NCBI GenBank assembly: GCA_019246455.1
Contig: JAFAQJ010000271.1
Coordinates: 1 to 7,725, forward strand
Length of the DNA: 7,725 nucleotides
Origin: Pseudolabrys sp.
Lineage (GTDB): Bacteria > Pseudomonadota > Alphaproteobacteria > Rhizobiales > Xanthobacteraceae
Direction of reading: 5' to 3'
The notes beneath the pieces are model-generated. The model made no database searches. It saw nothing but the letters and a program-made list of their open reading frames with translations, and was not told the DNA's origin. The position numbers and the translations under genes are program-made. Below are positions 1 through 7,045 of this stretch, one piece after another (the first letter of the stretch is position 1; each line of letters begins with the position of its first letter).

Positions 1-2217
1 CGCGGCTGTCGTGCCGTCGTCGCGCAACGCGGCGAAGGTCGCAAGCTGTTTGCCTTTCTCGAGGATATTCTTGGTGGAGTCGTTCGGATCCATCACGTCG
101 GCGACGACATAGCCGTTGATCTCTTTGGCGATCTCATCCGGTGTCGGATCGTCCGGATTCTTGTACGGCCACACCAGCTTGGTGATCGGATCGGCGAACG
201 CGCCGCCTTCCTTCTCATACAGCGCTTTCAGCCGCTTCCAGATCTGCGCCATGATCCAGGTATCGGCCTTGGCTTCGCCCGGAGGCGTGCCGCCCGCCCA
301 GTGCCACTGCAGCCAGCGGCCGGAGTTGACGAGCGAACCGGTGTCTTCGGCAAAGCACGTGGTCGGAAGCTCGATCACTTCCGTCTGGATGCCCTTGCTG
401 TCGACGTCGTTGTATTCGCCGTGGTTCTCCCAGAACCGCGCCGTCTCGGTTTGCAGCGGGTCCATCACCACCAGGAACTTCAGCTTCGACAGCGCCGATG
501 TCATCTTCTTGCGGTTCGGCGCTGACAACAGCGGGTTGAAGCCCTGGCAAAAGTATCCGTTGACCTTGCCTTGGGCCATCAACTCGAAAATGCGCAGCAT
601 GTCGTAACCGGGCACATCAAGCTTCGGCAGCCAGTCATACGCGAAGCTGTTGTCCGCAGTCGCGGCATCGCCCCACATCGACTTCAAGAAGCTGACCATG
701 AACTTCTTGTAGTTCTGCCAGTAGCTCATCTGATCGGGCCGCAACGGCTTGAACCCGCGCGTCGACATATACATGTCGAGTGTTGCTTCCTTGTCCGTCG
801 GGATCGTCAGGTAGCCTGGGATCAGGTTCGACATCAGGCCGAGATCGGTCAGGCCCTGAATGTTGGAGTGACCGCGCAAGGCATTCATGCCACCGCCGCG
901 CACGCCCATGTTGCCGAGGATCAACTGCAACATCGCCATCGCGCGGATGTTCTGCGAACCCTTGGAGTGCTGGGTCCAGCCAAGCGCGTACATGGAGGTC
1001 ATGTACTTATCCTTGGTGGAGGTTTCGCCGATCATCTGACAAATCTTGACGAATTTGTCCTTCGGCGTGCCGCAGATGCGCTCGACCATCTCGGGCGTGT
1101 AGACCGAGACGTGCTTTTTCAGCAGGCTCCAGACGCTGCGTGGATTGTCGATGTCGGACACGACATAGCCGTCGGATCCGAGTGCGTAATCCCATGACGC
1201 CTTGTCATAGTCGCGCTTGGCTTCGTCATAGCCGGTGAACAGGCCGTCTTTGTAGTCGAAGCCGTCTTTGACGACGTAAGGCGCGTTGGTGAACGCCTTG
1301 ACGTAATCCCACTGCACTTTGTCGTTTGCGATGCAGTAGTTGATCACGCCGAGCAAGAACGCAATGTCGGTGCCCTGGCGGATCGGCGCATACATGTCGG
1401 AAACCGAGGCCGAGCGCGTGTAACGCGGATCGACCACGATCAGCTTGGCGCCACGATTGGCTTTCGCCTCGGTGACCCATTTGAAGCCGCACGGGTGCGC
1501 CTCAGCGGCGTTGCCACCCATGATCACGACGAGATCGGTATTCTTGATGTCCGTCCAAGAGTTCGTCATCGCACCGCGACCGAATGTTGGGGCCAGACTG
1601 GCCACCGTCGGTCCGTGTCAGACTCTCGCTTGATTATCGAACGCTAGTATCCCCGTGCCGCGCACCACCTTGTAAGTGAGGAACGCCGTTTCGTTGGTGG
1701 TCGCCGAGGCGGCGAGGAAGCCGGTGGTCAGCCACCGGTTCACCGTCTGCCCGTCATTATTCTTGGCGATGAAGTTCTTGTCGCGATCGTCCTTCATCAG
1801 CCGGGCGACGCGATCGAGCGCGACATCCCACGACACGCGCTCGAATTTGTCGGAGCCCGGCTTGCGGATCTGCGGGAATTTGGTGCGCGTCTCGGCGTGC
1901 ACCATGTCGAGCAGCGCCGCACCCTTCGGGCACAGCGTGCCGCGATTGGTCGGGTGATCGGTGTCGCCCTCGATGTGAATGATCTCGGCCTTCTCGCCCT
2001 TCGCGAGATTGCCTTTCGAGTACATGATGATGCCGCAGGCGACCGAACAATATGTGCAGGTGTTGCGGGTTTCGGTTGTGCCGGCCAATTTGAACGGCCG
2101 GATCGCGTCCGCGTAGGCCAGTTCGGCTTCGCCAAATCCAAGCGCGCCGATCGTAGTGCCTGCGAGACCTGCGCCGGCGCCTTTCAAGAAATGGCGTCGC
2201 GAGAGCTCCATATTCAA
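1..2217 (-). CDS. fdnG: Formate dehydrogenase-N type alpha subunit, selenocysteine-containing, 3' end outside window
   Basis: Catalytic subunit of a periplasm-facing formate dehydrogenase (formate to CO2 at a Mo/W-bis-MGD centre). Visible are 739 codons of the roughly 1,015 usual for the family. The N-terminus has a Tat motif (SRRHFLK, residues 6-12), followed by 4Fe-4S ligands C54, C57, C61 and C96 and the conserved Lys98. The frame meets TGA at 1618-1620 (residue 200) and then stays open to the left edge without another stop. The context NQARV-U-HGPTVASLAPTFGRGAMTN matches the active site of E. coli FdnG, with His201 next to Sec. The active-site Arg is R448 in NALRGHSN. The start is either TTG 2217, 7 nt after GAGGAG, or ATG 2211, 13 nt after it; the TTG has the better spacing. 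Downstream subunit genes would lie to the left. Ordinary ORF callers will split this gene at the UGA. Confidence 0.96.
1579..1620 (-). promoter_or_regulatory. Sec UGA codon and bacterial SECIS hairpin
   Basis: Counting the U of UGA as 1, the mRNA forms a lower stem ACCGA (9-13) with UCGGU (38-42). The apical hairpin pairs GG (15-16) with CC, leaves U17 bulged, pairs GGCC (18-21) with GGCC (27-30), and has the loop AGUCU (22-26). In the E. coli fdhF and fdnG SECIS elements the bulged U17 and a GU in the loop are the SelB contacts, and both are present here at the same distance. This element directs SelB-tRNA(Sec) insertion at the UGA (family knowledge). Confidence 0.9.
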
Positions 2218-2221
2218 GGTG

Positions 2222-2235
2222 CGTCTCCTCAGACG
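2222..2235 (-). promoter_or_regulatory. fdnG ribosome binding site held in a small hairpin
   Basis: On the minus strand CGTCT (2235-2231) and AGACG (2226-2222) can pair around the loop GAGG. The Shine-Dalgarno GAGGAG (2230-2225) therefore lies in the loop and the 3' arm. It is 7 nt from TTG 2217 and 13 nt from ATG 2211, which favours the TTG start. Whether the 5-bp stem affects translation is inference. Confidence 0.45.
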
Positions 2236-2314
2236 TTCGCCCCCACCGGGGGACTGTTGTGGCTGCCGCGGACAGCGGCAAACCTCCCAGAGTCTGTTAC
2301 TTATTATGGTTTCA

Positions 2315-2343
2315 AGCGTAGGTTCGAACTATAATAGTGTCAA
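2315..2343 (-). promoter_or_regulatory. Candidate sigma-70 promoter of fdnG
   Basis: A perfect -35 hexamer TTGACA (2343-2338) is followed after 17 bp by TACGCT (2320-2315), a weak -10 (3 of 6). Transcription would start near 2308, leaving a leader of about 90 nt. That leader can form three small hairpins, at 2264-2280, 2240-2252 and 2222-2235. An 8-bp palindrome GTTCGAAC (2322-2329) sits in the spacer and could be an operator. Consensus -35, correct spacing and local AT richness support the call; the weak -10 suggests an activator. Confidence 0.45.
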
Positions 2344-2344
2344 A

Positions 2345-2371
2345 CAATGAGGGAATTAGCGTCCCTCATTG
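2345..2371. repeat. Perfect 10-bp inverted repeat upstream of the fdnG -35
   Basis: CAATGAGGGA (2345-2354) and TCCCTCATTG (2362-2371) are exact reverse complements around the 7-nt loop ATTAGCG. The repeat begins one base from the fdnG -35 hexamer, in the divergent control region. No T-tract follows it on either strand, so a protein-binding operator is more likely than a terminator. Confidence 0.6.
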
Positions 2372-2578
2372 AAGCGATTTGTTGCAGCGCAAACGTCCCA
2401 CTCGGAGTTCTCGCCCTCGAGACGTTCAACGCCGAAAGTCGCGCAAAGTTTGATAGGCGGCTTCGATCATTGGATCGCGTCGATGTGACAACTTGGGCGT
2501 TGCGCTCCGGGACACTAAGCCGCAGTATCGCCGCACGTGAATTTTCGTGCTGCTCCCGGGTCTCGGGGCTCATTTGAA

Positions 2579-2770
2579 TTGGCGACAAAGCTGGCGTGCA
2601 ACGCATGCTTTGTCATTTGCCTGACGGGCTTTGTCGCACGCTCGGCCAATGCGGCACAATCGCAGTTCTCTGCCCACCCACAGCCGATCACGTTCAATTT
2701 ACAGGACACGCAAGCCGTTGCTCTCACGCCGGCTGCGACGCGCCTGACCCAATCCAAAACACGAGGATGA
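2579..2770 (+). CDS. Possible small exported protein (63 aa)
   Basis: Unrecognised. The frame is open from GTG 2537; I prefer TTG 2579, which would start directly with a signal-like sequence: ATK, then the hydrophobic run ACFVICLTGFVA, then ARSANA-AQ, a typical AxA cleavage context. The predicted mature part is about 40 residues, hydrophilic and rich in Q, T, A and P, with no known motif. The stop lies 23 nt before the ATG of the transglutaminase-like gene on the same strand, so the two could be cotranscribed. The Shine-Dalgarno is poor (GGGG about 10 nt upstream) and the start codon is rare. The frame may simply be open by chance in GC-rich DNA. Confidence 0.25.
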   Translation: MATKLACNACFVICLTGFVARSANAAQSQFSAHPQPITFNLQDTQAVALTPAATRLTQSKTRG

Positions 2771-2793
2771 CCCACATAACGGGGAGAACGACC

Positions 2794-3894
2794 ATGCTGT
2801 TCGATCGACGCGATTTCCTGAAGACCGGCGCAGCGTTCACCGCTGTGACCGGCCTGCCAAACCTGGCCTTCGCCGGCACGACGTTTGCGCCGCAGCCGGG
2901 AGCGTGGCGCACGTTCGAAGTAACGACGCGCCTCGAAATCGTGTCGGCCGCCGGAAAGACGCAAGCCTGGGTACCGCTGCCTTCCGTGAACGAAAAGGAT
3001 TGGTTCAAGTCCGAGGGCAGCGCCTGGACCAGCAACGGCAAGGCAGTTGCCGTAACCGATCCGCATGGCGCGCAGATGCTGCACGTCGAATGGCAAGACG
3101 GCGAGAAGGCGCCGGCCGTCGAGATCGTCAGCAAGATTGCGACGCGCGACCGCGCGGTCGATTTCACCAAGCCGGGCAACGTCGCGGCCCTGAGCGAAAC
3201 GGAGCGCACAAAATACACCGGCGCGACCAAGCTCATTCCGACCGGCGGCATCGTCAAGGCAAAGTCCGATGAGATCGTCAAAGGCGCCGGCAACGATCTC
3301 GAGAAGACCCGGGCGATCTACGAGTGGGTGGTCGACAAGACCCACCGCGACGGCAAGGTGCGCGGCTGCGGGATTGGCGACATCGCCGCGATGCTCGAGA
3401 GCGGCTTCCTCGGCGGCAAGTGCGCCGACATCAACGCGCTATTCGTCGGGCTCGCCCGCGCGCAAGGAATTCCGGCACGCGACGTCTACGGCATTCGCGT
3501 TGCGCCCTCGAAATTCGACTACAAGTCGCTCGGCGCCAATTCGGACGTCATCACCAAGGCCCAGCACTGCCGCGCCGAGGTATTCCTCGCTGGCTTCGGC
3601 TGGGTGCCGATGGATCCGGCCGACGTGCGTAAGGTTGTGTTGGAAGAGCCGCCGACCAATCTCGCGATCGACGATTCGAAGGTGGTGGTGGCGCGCAAGG
3701 CATTGTTTGGATCGTGGGAGACCAACTGGCTCGCCTACAACTTCTCTCACGACGTGGTGCTGCCGGGCTCGTCCGGGCCGAAGGTCGGCTTCCTGATGTA
3801 TCCGCAGGCCGAGACCGCGAATGCGCGCTGCGACTGTCTCGATCCGGAAAACTTCAAATACACCATCAAGTCGAAGGAAGTGACGGCGGCGTGA
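2794..3894 (+). CDS. Tat-exported transglutaminase-like superfamily protein
   Basis: A 366-residue protein with a Tat signal (DRRDFLKTG, residues 4-12) ending in the cleavage-like AFA-GT at residues 25-29, so probably periplasmic. Residues of roughly 30-150 look like a beta-rich N-terminal domain. The transglutaminase-like core follows, with C210 in GGKCADINALFVGLARAQGIPAR, H258 in AQHCRAEVF and D274 in GWVPMDPADVR. This Cys-His-Asp triad is complete, so thiol peptidase or transferase activity is plausible; the substrate is unknown. Further cysteines are C192 (GCGIGD), C259, C346 and C348 (CDC). ATG 2794 is chosen because GGGGAG at 2781-2786 precedes it by 7 nt and the Tat signal begins there; ATG 2767 in the same frame is less likely. 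The gene is divergent from fdnG and ends at a strong terminator. The link to formate dehydrogenase is only positional. Confidence 0.87.
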   Translation: MLFDRRDFLKTGAAFTAVTGLPNLAFAGTTFAPQPGAWRTFEVTTRLEIVSAAGKTQAWVPLPSVNEKDWFKSEGSAWTSNGKAVAVTDPHGAQMLHVEWQDGEKAPAVEIVSKIATRDRAVDFTKPGNVAALSETERTKYTGATKLIPTGGIVKAKSDEIVKGAGNDLEKTRAIYEWVVDKTHRDGKVRGCGIGDIAAMLESGFLGGKCADINALFVGLARAQGIPARDVYGIRVAPSKFDYKSLGANSDVITKAQHCRAEVFLAGFGWVPMDPADVRKVVLEEPPTNLAIDDSKVVVARKALFGSWETNWLAYNFSHDVVLPGSSGPKVGFLMYPQAETANARCDCLDPENFKYTIKSKEVTAA

Positions 3895-3917
3895 ACGTTC
3901 GCCGCCACATTGATGAC

Positions 3918-3945
3918 CGGGCGCCGCTGCGGCGGCGCCCGTTTT
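3918..3945 (+). terminator. Rho-independent terminator after the transglutaminase-like gene
   Basis: CGGGCGCCGC (3918-3927) and GCGGCGCCCG (3932-3941) pair perfectly over 10 bp around the loop TGCG. TTTT follows at 3942-3945. It lies 23 nt after the stop codon. Confidence 0.85.
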
Positions 3946-4008
3946 GTCAGCGCGGAACCATAAAGGCACCGCCGCGGTTCTTCATGGGCTCGCTCACAGG
4001 AGGCCATG

Positions 4009-4332
4009 ATGAGGACGCCGATCACGATCTCGTTGATCGCCGCGGCCGGTTTGTTTGCAGCTACGACGGCAGCGTCGGCCCAGAGTTCCACCAGCGACCA
4101 GCACGGGGCGACCGGTTGGAGCGGCAGCCCGGGCCAAGGCACGACTCAGTCGAACGACGCGGCCGGCGGCGACAAGCCGAAAGGCCAGCCGGGCGACCCG
4201 GCCCACGCCACCACCGGTCAGAAAGTCGAAGTCCACGACGAAGCCGAAGCCAAGAATCAGCCCGAAATGGCGACCGGACAGAATCTCAACGGTCCGCCGA
4301 TGCAATTCGCTCCCAGCAAGACACCAGAGTAA
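4009..4332 (+). CDS. Small secreted low-complexity hypothetical protein
   Basis: A 107-residue protein of unknown function. Residues 1-24 form a Sec signal peptide: MRTPITIS, a hydrophobic core LIAAAGLFAATTA, and ASA-Q as the likely cleavage site. The mature part, about 83 residues, has no cysteine or predicted helix core. It is rich in G, Q, S, T, P and acidic/Lys residues (GWSGSPGQGTT, GDKPKGQPGDPAH), which suggests a disordered periplasmic or secreted polypeptide. ATG 4009 is preferred over the adjacent ATG 4006 because AGGAGG (3998-4003) is then 5 nt away rather than 2. A terminator precedes the gene and a terminator-like hairpin follows it, so it is probably a single transcription unit. 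No role in selenium or formate metabolism can be read from the sequence. Confidence 0.72.
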   Translation: MRTPITISLIAAAGLFAATTAASAQSSTSDQHGATGWSGSPGQGTTQSNDAAGGDKPKGQPGDPAHATTGQKVEVHDEAEAKNQPEMATGQNLNGPPMQFAPSKTPE

Positions 4333-4355
4333 CGCCTTCTAATTCCTGTGCCGCG

Positions 4356-4382
4356 ACGCCCGCGAACGCGTATCGCGGGCGT
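4356..4382 (+). terminator. Terminator-like hairpin after the small secreted protein gene
   Basis: ACGCCCGCGA (4356-4365) pairs perfectly with TCGCGGGCGT (4373-4382) around a 7-nt loop. It is followed by TGTCATTT, which is only loosely T-rich, so termination may be partial. It lies 23 nt after the stop at 4332 and before yedF. Confidence 0.5.
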
Positions 4383-4437
4383 TGTCATTTGGCGCCGGTT
4401 GCAGCGGACCGAGCCTAGCGCGATGCTCGCCGCCGTC

Positions 4438-4674
4438 ATGATCACGAACAACGAGACCGTGCTCGACCTGCGCGGGCTGCGCTGCCCGCAACCGGTGCTG
4501 CGCGCCAAAAAGGCACTGCGCGGCGTGCCGCTCGGCGGCACTCTCGTGATGGAGTGCACCGACCCGCTAACGGTGATCGACGTGCCGCATTTCGTGAATC
4601 AGACCGGACATTCGCTCGCCGCACAAACGCGCGACGGCGAGCTCTATGTGTTCAGGATCGTGAAGCAGAAATGA
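4438..4674 (+). CDS. yedF: TusA/YedF/SirA-like sulfurtransferase-family protein
   Basis: A 78-residue protein of the small TusA (SirA/YedF) fold. The signature is VLDLRGLRCPQPVLRAKKAL with the conserved Cys at residue 16 of the CPxP motif. A central GGTLVMECTDPLTVIDVPHFVNQTGHSL and the C-terminal DGELYVFRIVKQK complete the family pattern. The length is close to the roughly 75-80 residues of the family. TusA itself relays persulfide sulfur; the YedF branch is associated with selenium metabolism by gene neighbourhood, and its role is unproven. The stop is 25 nt from the selD start, so the two are very likely one operon. The frame is open upstream, and ATG 4423 would add five residues; neither start has a clear Shine-Dalgarno. 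I chose 4438 from family length. The branch name is an inference from the selD neighbour. Confidence 0.82.
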   Translation: MITNNETVLDLRGLRCPQPVLRAKKALRGVPLGGTLVMECTDPLTVIDVPHFVNQTGHSLAAQTRDGELYVFRIVKQK

Positions 4675-4699
4675 CGCGGCGGGATAAGGAGTAAGAACA

Positions 4700-5749
4700 A
4701 TGAACGTAATGCCGCAAATCCGGTTGAGCATGCTGTCGCATGGCGGTGGCTGTGGTTGCAAGCTCGCCCCCTCGGTGCTCCAAGAATTACTCGCCGGTCA
4801 TCCGGCAACCCATCCCTACAAGCAGCTGCTGGTCGGCATCGAAACCGGCGACGACGCCGCCGTCTACGAACTCGATAACGGCACCTGTATCATCGCCACC
4901 ACCGACTTTTTCATGCCGATGGTGGACGACCCTCACGACTTCGGCCGCATCGCCGCCACCAATGCGATCTCCGACGTCTACGCGATGGGCGGCACGCCCA
5001 TTCTGGCGCTCGCGATTCTCGGCATGCCGGTCGACAAGATGCCGTCGGAAATGGTGCGGCGGATTCTCGAAGGCGGCCGCGCGGTGTGCGATGCCGCCGA
5101 CATTCCGATCGCCGGCGGTCACTCGATCGACTCGCCCGAACCGATCTACGGTCTTGCGGTGATCGGCACCGGCGTCAAGGAAAACATCCGCCGCAACGCC
5201 GACGCGAAAGCTGACGATGTGTTGATCCTCACCAAAGCGCTCGGCGTCGGCATCTATTCCGCGGCGTTCAAAAAGGGCGCGCTGAGCAAGAGCGCCTATG
5301 ACGAATTCATCTCCTCGACCACGTTACTCAACAAAGTTGGCAGTAAGCTCGCGAAAAATCCGGCCGTGCATGCGATGACCGACATCACCGGCTTCGGGTT
5401 GCTAGGCCACTCACTCGAGATGGCGCGCGGCTCCGGCAAGGCGATCAACATCGACGTCAACGCCATTCCCTACCTCAAGGAAGCCGCAGCGTTGAGCCAG
5501 CTAGGTTTCGTTACCGGCGCGTCGCTGCGCAACTGGAAGAGCTACGGCGAGGATGTCACAGTGCCCGCCGGAACGCAGGATTGGCAGCACGCCCTCTACT
5601 GTGATCCGCAAACCTCGGGCGGGCTGCTGATCGCCTGCGCGCCAAATGAGGCCGACGACATTGTGCGAATGATCGTTGCCGAAGGTTATCCGGCAACACG
5701 CCGAATTGGTGTCATCGTCGATGGTAAGCCCAGGGTCACGATCGAATGA
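4700..5749 (+). CDS. selD: Selenide, water dikinase (selenophosphate synthetase)
   Basis: SelD makes selenophosphate from selenide and ATP in the cytoplasm; SelA then uses it to make Sec-tRNA(Sec). The product has 349 residues (E. coli 347). The N-terminus carries [10 protein letters not shown]18 and K21 correspond to the essential C17 and K20 of E. coli. The first position is Cys, not Sec. Metal/ATP-binding acidic residues are D51/D52 (GDDAAVYE), D69 ([12 protein letters not shown]), D92 ([11 protein letters not shown]) and D228 ([12 protein letters not shown]). The C-terminal [10 protein letters not shown] motif is intact. ATG 4700 is supported by AAGGAG (4686-4691) 8 nt upstream. The gene follows yedF by 25 nt and ends at a terminator. 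A selU/mnmH gene, a frequent selD neighbour, is not seen in the window, so the demand visible here is the Sec-containing formate dehydrogenase. Confidence 0.97.
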   Translation: MNVMPQIRLSMLSHGGGCGCKLAPSVLQELLAGHPATHPYKQLLVGIETGDDAAVYELDNGTCIIATTDFFMPMVDDPHDFGRIAATNAISDVYAMGGTPILALAILGMPVDKMPSEMVRRILEGGRAVCDAADIPIAGGHSIDSPEPIYGLAVIGTGVKENIRRNADAKADDVLILTKALGVGIYSAAFKKGALSKSAYDEFISSTTLLNKVGSKLAKNPAVHAMTDITGFGLLGHSLEMARGSGKAINIDVNAIPYLKEAAALSQLGFVTGASLRNWKSYGEDVTVPAGTQDWQHALYCDPQTSGGLLIACAPNEADDIVRMIVAEGYPATRRIGVIVDGKPRVTIE

Positions 5750-5824
5750 ACGAACCTGGTTGCTGCCAAAGAGCCACTCTACGGTCTTTTCTGCAAACCG
5801 TGGCAGTTGGCGAATGGTTGGTAC

Positions 5825-5868
5825 CGACGACGGCGCGGAGCATCGAGAGTTCCGCACCGTCTCGTTTT
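5825..5868 (+). terminator. Rho-independent terminator after selD
   Basis: The left arm is CGA, bulged C, GACGG, C, GCGGA (5825-5839). It pairs with TCCGC, A, CCGTC, TCG (5851-5864), with one bulge and one mismatch. TTTT follows at 5865-5868. The T-tract overlaps the stop codon of the convergent gene (5867-5869). Confidence 0.65.
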
Positions 5869-6454
5869 AATGAACTTTCGAGAGCTTTTTCACCGCTTTC
5901 GTTATTGTCTCGACGAAAAGTAACCCGGTGTCGCGATATACAGGCTTTCCGGCCAAGTACTCTCCAGTGAAAATGTCGCCTAGAAATTCATTGCCACCTT
6001 TCTCGCGCGTGCCGATGTAGCTCAGTAGTGCCAGCACTCCAGCAAACGTTGTTGGCTCTGTCGACACGACGACAACGTGAGCGCGACATACTTTGTCGAA
6101 GAATTCATTTCCCGCAATTTGCAGAAGGACCCATGCCTGATCGTCCTTGCAGTCGTCAGGTGGCTGCCGCTCATAGGCGCCACTATACCAAGTACGTTTT
6201 TCAGCGGGCAACACGGCCTCGATGCTTTCGCTTTTGTCGATCCAATTGCAGTAGGCGTCATACGCTCGCTGGTGCGCAGCGATCGCAGCAAAGATCGGAT
6301 CATTGTCGTTAAGTAGGCAAGATTTTACGACCGAGGGCGAAGTGACGGCCGGCAGAGCGAATGCTAAGCGCATGACGACTCTCCTTGTTACACCCGACTC
6401 ACTACGCACGGACACGCCATCCTTACTCTGCGACCCTTCGTTTTCGATCGTCAT
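5867..6454 (-). CDS. Hypothetical protein of a Bradyrhizobium-type family
   Basis: A 195-residue protein of unknown function. The central DPIFAAIAAHQRAYDAYCNW and the later VVVVSTEPTTFAGVLALLSYI resemble a family of hypothetical proteins I associate with Bradyrhizobium and relatives (recalled, not searched). An RR pair and a hydrophobic stretch at residues 24-38 (TRRVVMRLAFALPAV) suggest an export or anchor segment, possibly Tat-like. The frame is open to 6784, but the upstream part is Pro/Arg-rich and unlike a protein domain. I therefore chose ATG 6454, where a hydrophilic N-terminus (MTIENEGSQSK) begins; GAGAG lies about 7 nt upstream. The gene is convergent with selD and lies in a stretch of lower GC than its neighbours. 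Confidence 0.6.
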   Translation of the reverse strand: MTIENEGSQSKDGVSVRSESGVTRRVVMRLAFALPAVTSPSVVKSCLLNDNDPIFAAIAAHQRAYDAYCNWIDKSESIEAVLPAEKRTWYSGAYERQPPDDCKDDQAWVLLQIAGNEFFDKVCRAHVVVVSTEPTTFAGVLALLSYIGTREKGGNEFLGDIFTGEYLAGKPVYRDTGLLFVETITKAVKKLSKVH

Positions 6455-7045
6455 GTTCGGGCTCTCAGGTTGGCTTGCTGGAGCCAATGCCGGCGCCGGC
6501 TGATGACCAGGGGCGAGTAACTTGCCCAAGAGCCAGGTCGGCGGCTTACCTCGCAGCTCACACCAAAATACATAGGCGCCTCCTTGCGCTGTTAGCGCTC
6601 GCTGCAAATGTGGAGGCGGTGACGTCGCGAGCTGGACATGCCTGCCTCCCGACACACTCAGTCGGCGAGGCTGGCGGTAGCAGCGTAAGAGCCGCAACAT
6701 TGGCGAGGTAGATGCCCCGCTCGGTAGACGCAAAGGCGTCCGATCCAGCAACAAAAAAATAGGTAACAAAGGCGGCAAGCACAAGCAAAATAGTTGAAGG
6801 CGTCGGTATCGTTGAAATTCTTCTGCGATTACAGAACAGTTTGGTGAGGGGCCGAAAATTTTGTTGCCGGTGAGCGTAAGTGCTTGCCGTTAGAGTTGCC
6901 GCAATCCATCGGCTTGCAGAGACAATAAATTAAATCATCCGGTAGCAACTGCTTACTGTCGCGTCGATTTTCGTGCTGTTGTTGGTACCAGTCGCGCTGT
7001 CGCTCAAATCGAGGCCCGGTGCGGCGGCGCGGGGACACTAGACGC
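6455..7045. other. Gene-poor, GC-reduced stretch beside tRNA-Ser
   Basis: No convincing gene. The best remnant is a minus-strand frame at 6558-6788 with only a TTG start, whose beginning (LVLAAFVTYFFVAGSDAF) resembles a membrane segment or signal anchor. It has no recognised family and could be a fragment. Short frames near the tRNA (6829-7038) have no family signature. No insertion-sequence ends, long repeats or duplicated tRNA end were seen. GC in sampled 60-bp lines is about 43-53%, against about 63% in selD. Confidence 0.4.

Noticed and set aside
116..1197. Long plus-strand and other-frame ORFs across the fdnG region
   Set aside because: They are shadows of the fdnG coding frame in GC-rich DNA, Arg/His/Ala-rich and without domains.
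1618..2217. fdnG as a frameshifted or nonsense-broken pseudogene
   Set aside because: The TGA sits at the Sec position, is followed by a SECIS and by 539 open codons with conserved residues.
2347..2577. 76-codon plus-strand frame in the fdnG upstream region
   Set aside because: No recognisable domain and no Shine-Dalgarno; its ATG lies within the inverted repeat. Kept only as part of the bidirectional promoter observation.
2340..2606. 88-codon minus-strand frame upstream of fdnG
   Set aside because: No family signature, no ribosome binding site, and it overlaps the fdnG -35 and inverted repeat.
2596..2793. 66-codon upstream extension of the transglutaminase-like gene
   Set aside because: It lacks a Shine-Dalgarno, would bury the Tat signal inside the protein, and ATG 2794 has GGGGAG at 7 nt.
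5746..5970. 74-codon frame whose ATG overlaps the selD stop (ATGA), as in translational coupling
   Set aside because: It runs through the selD terminator hairpin and into the convergent gene, has no family signature, and does not resemble the start of SelU/MnmH.
6455..6784. N-terminal extension of the hypothetical protein to 305 residues
   Set aside because: The extension is Pro/Arg-rich, unlike the rest, and the family-like part begins after ATG 6454.
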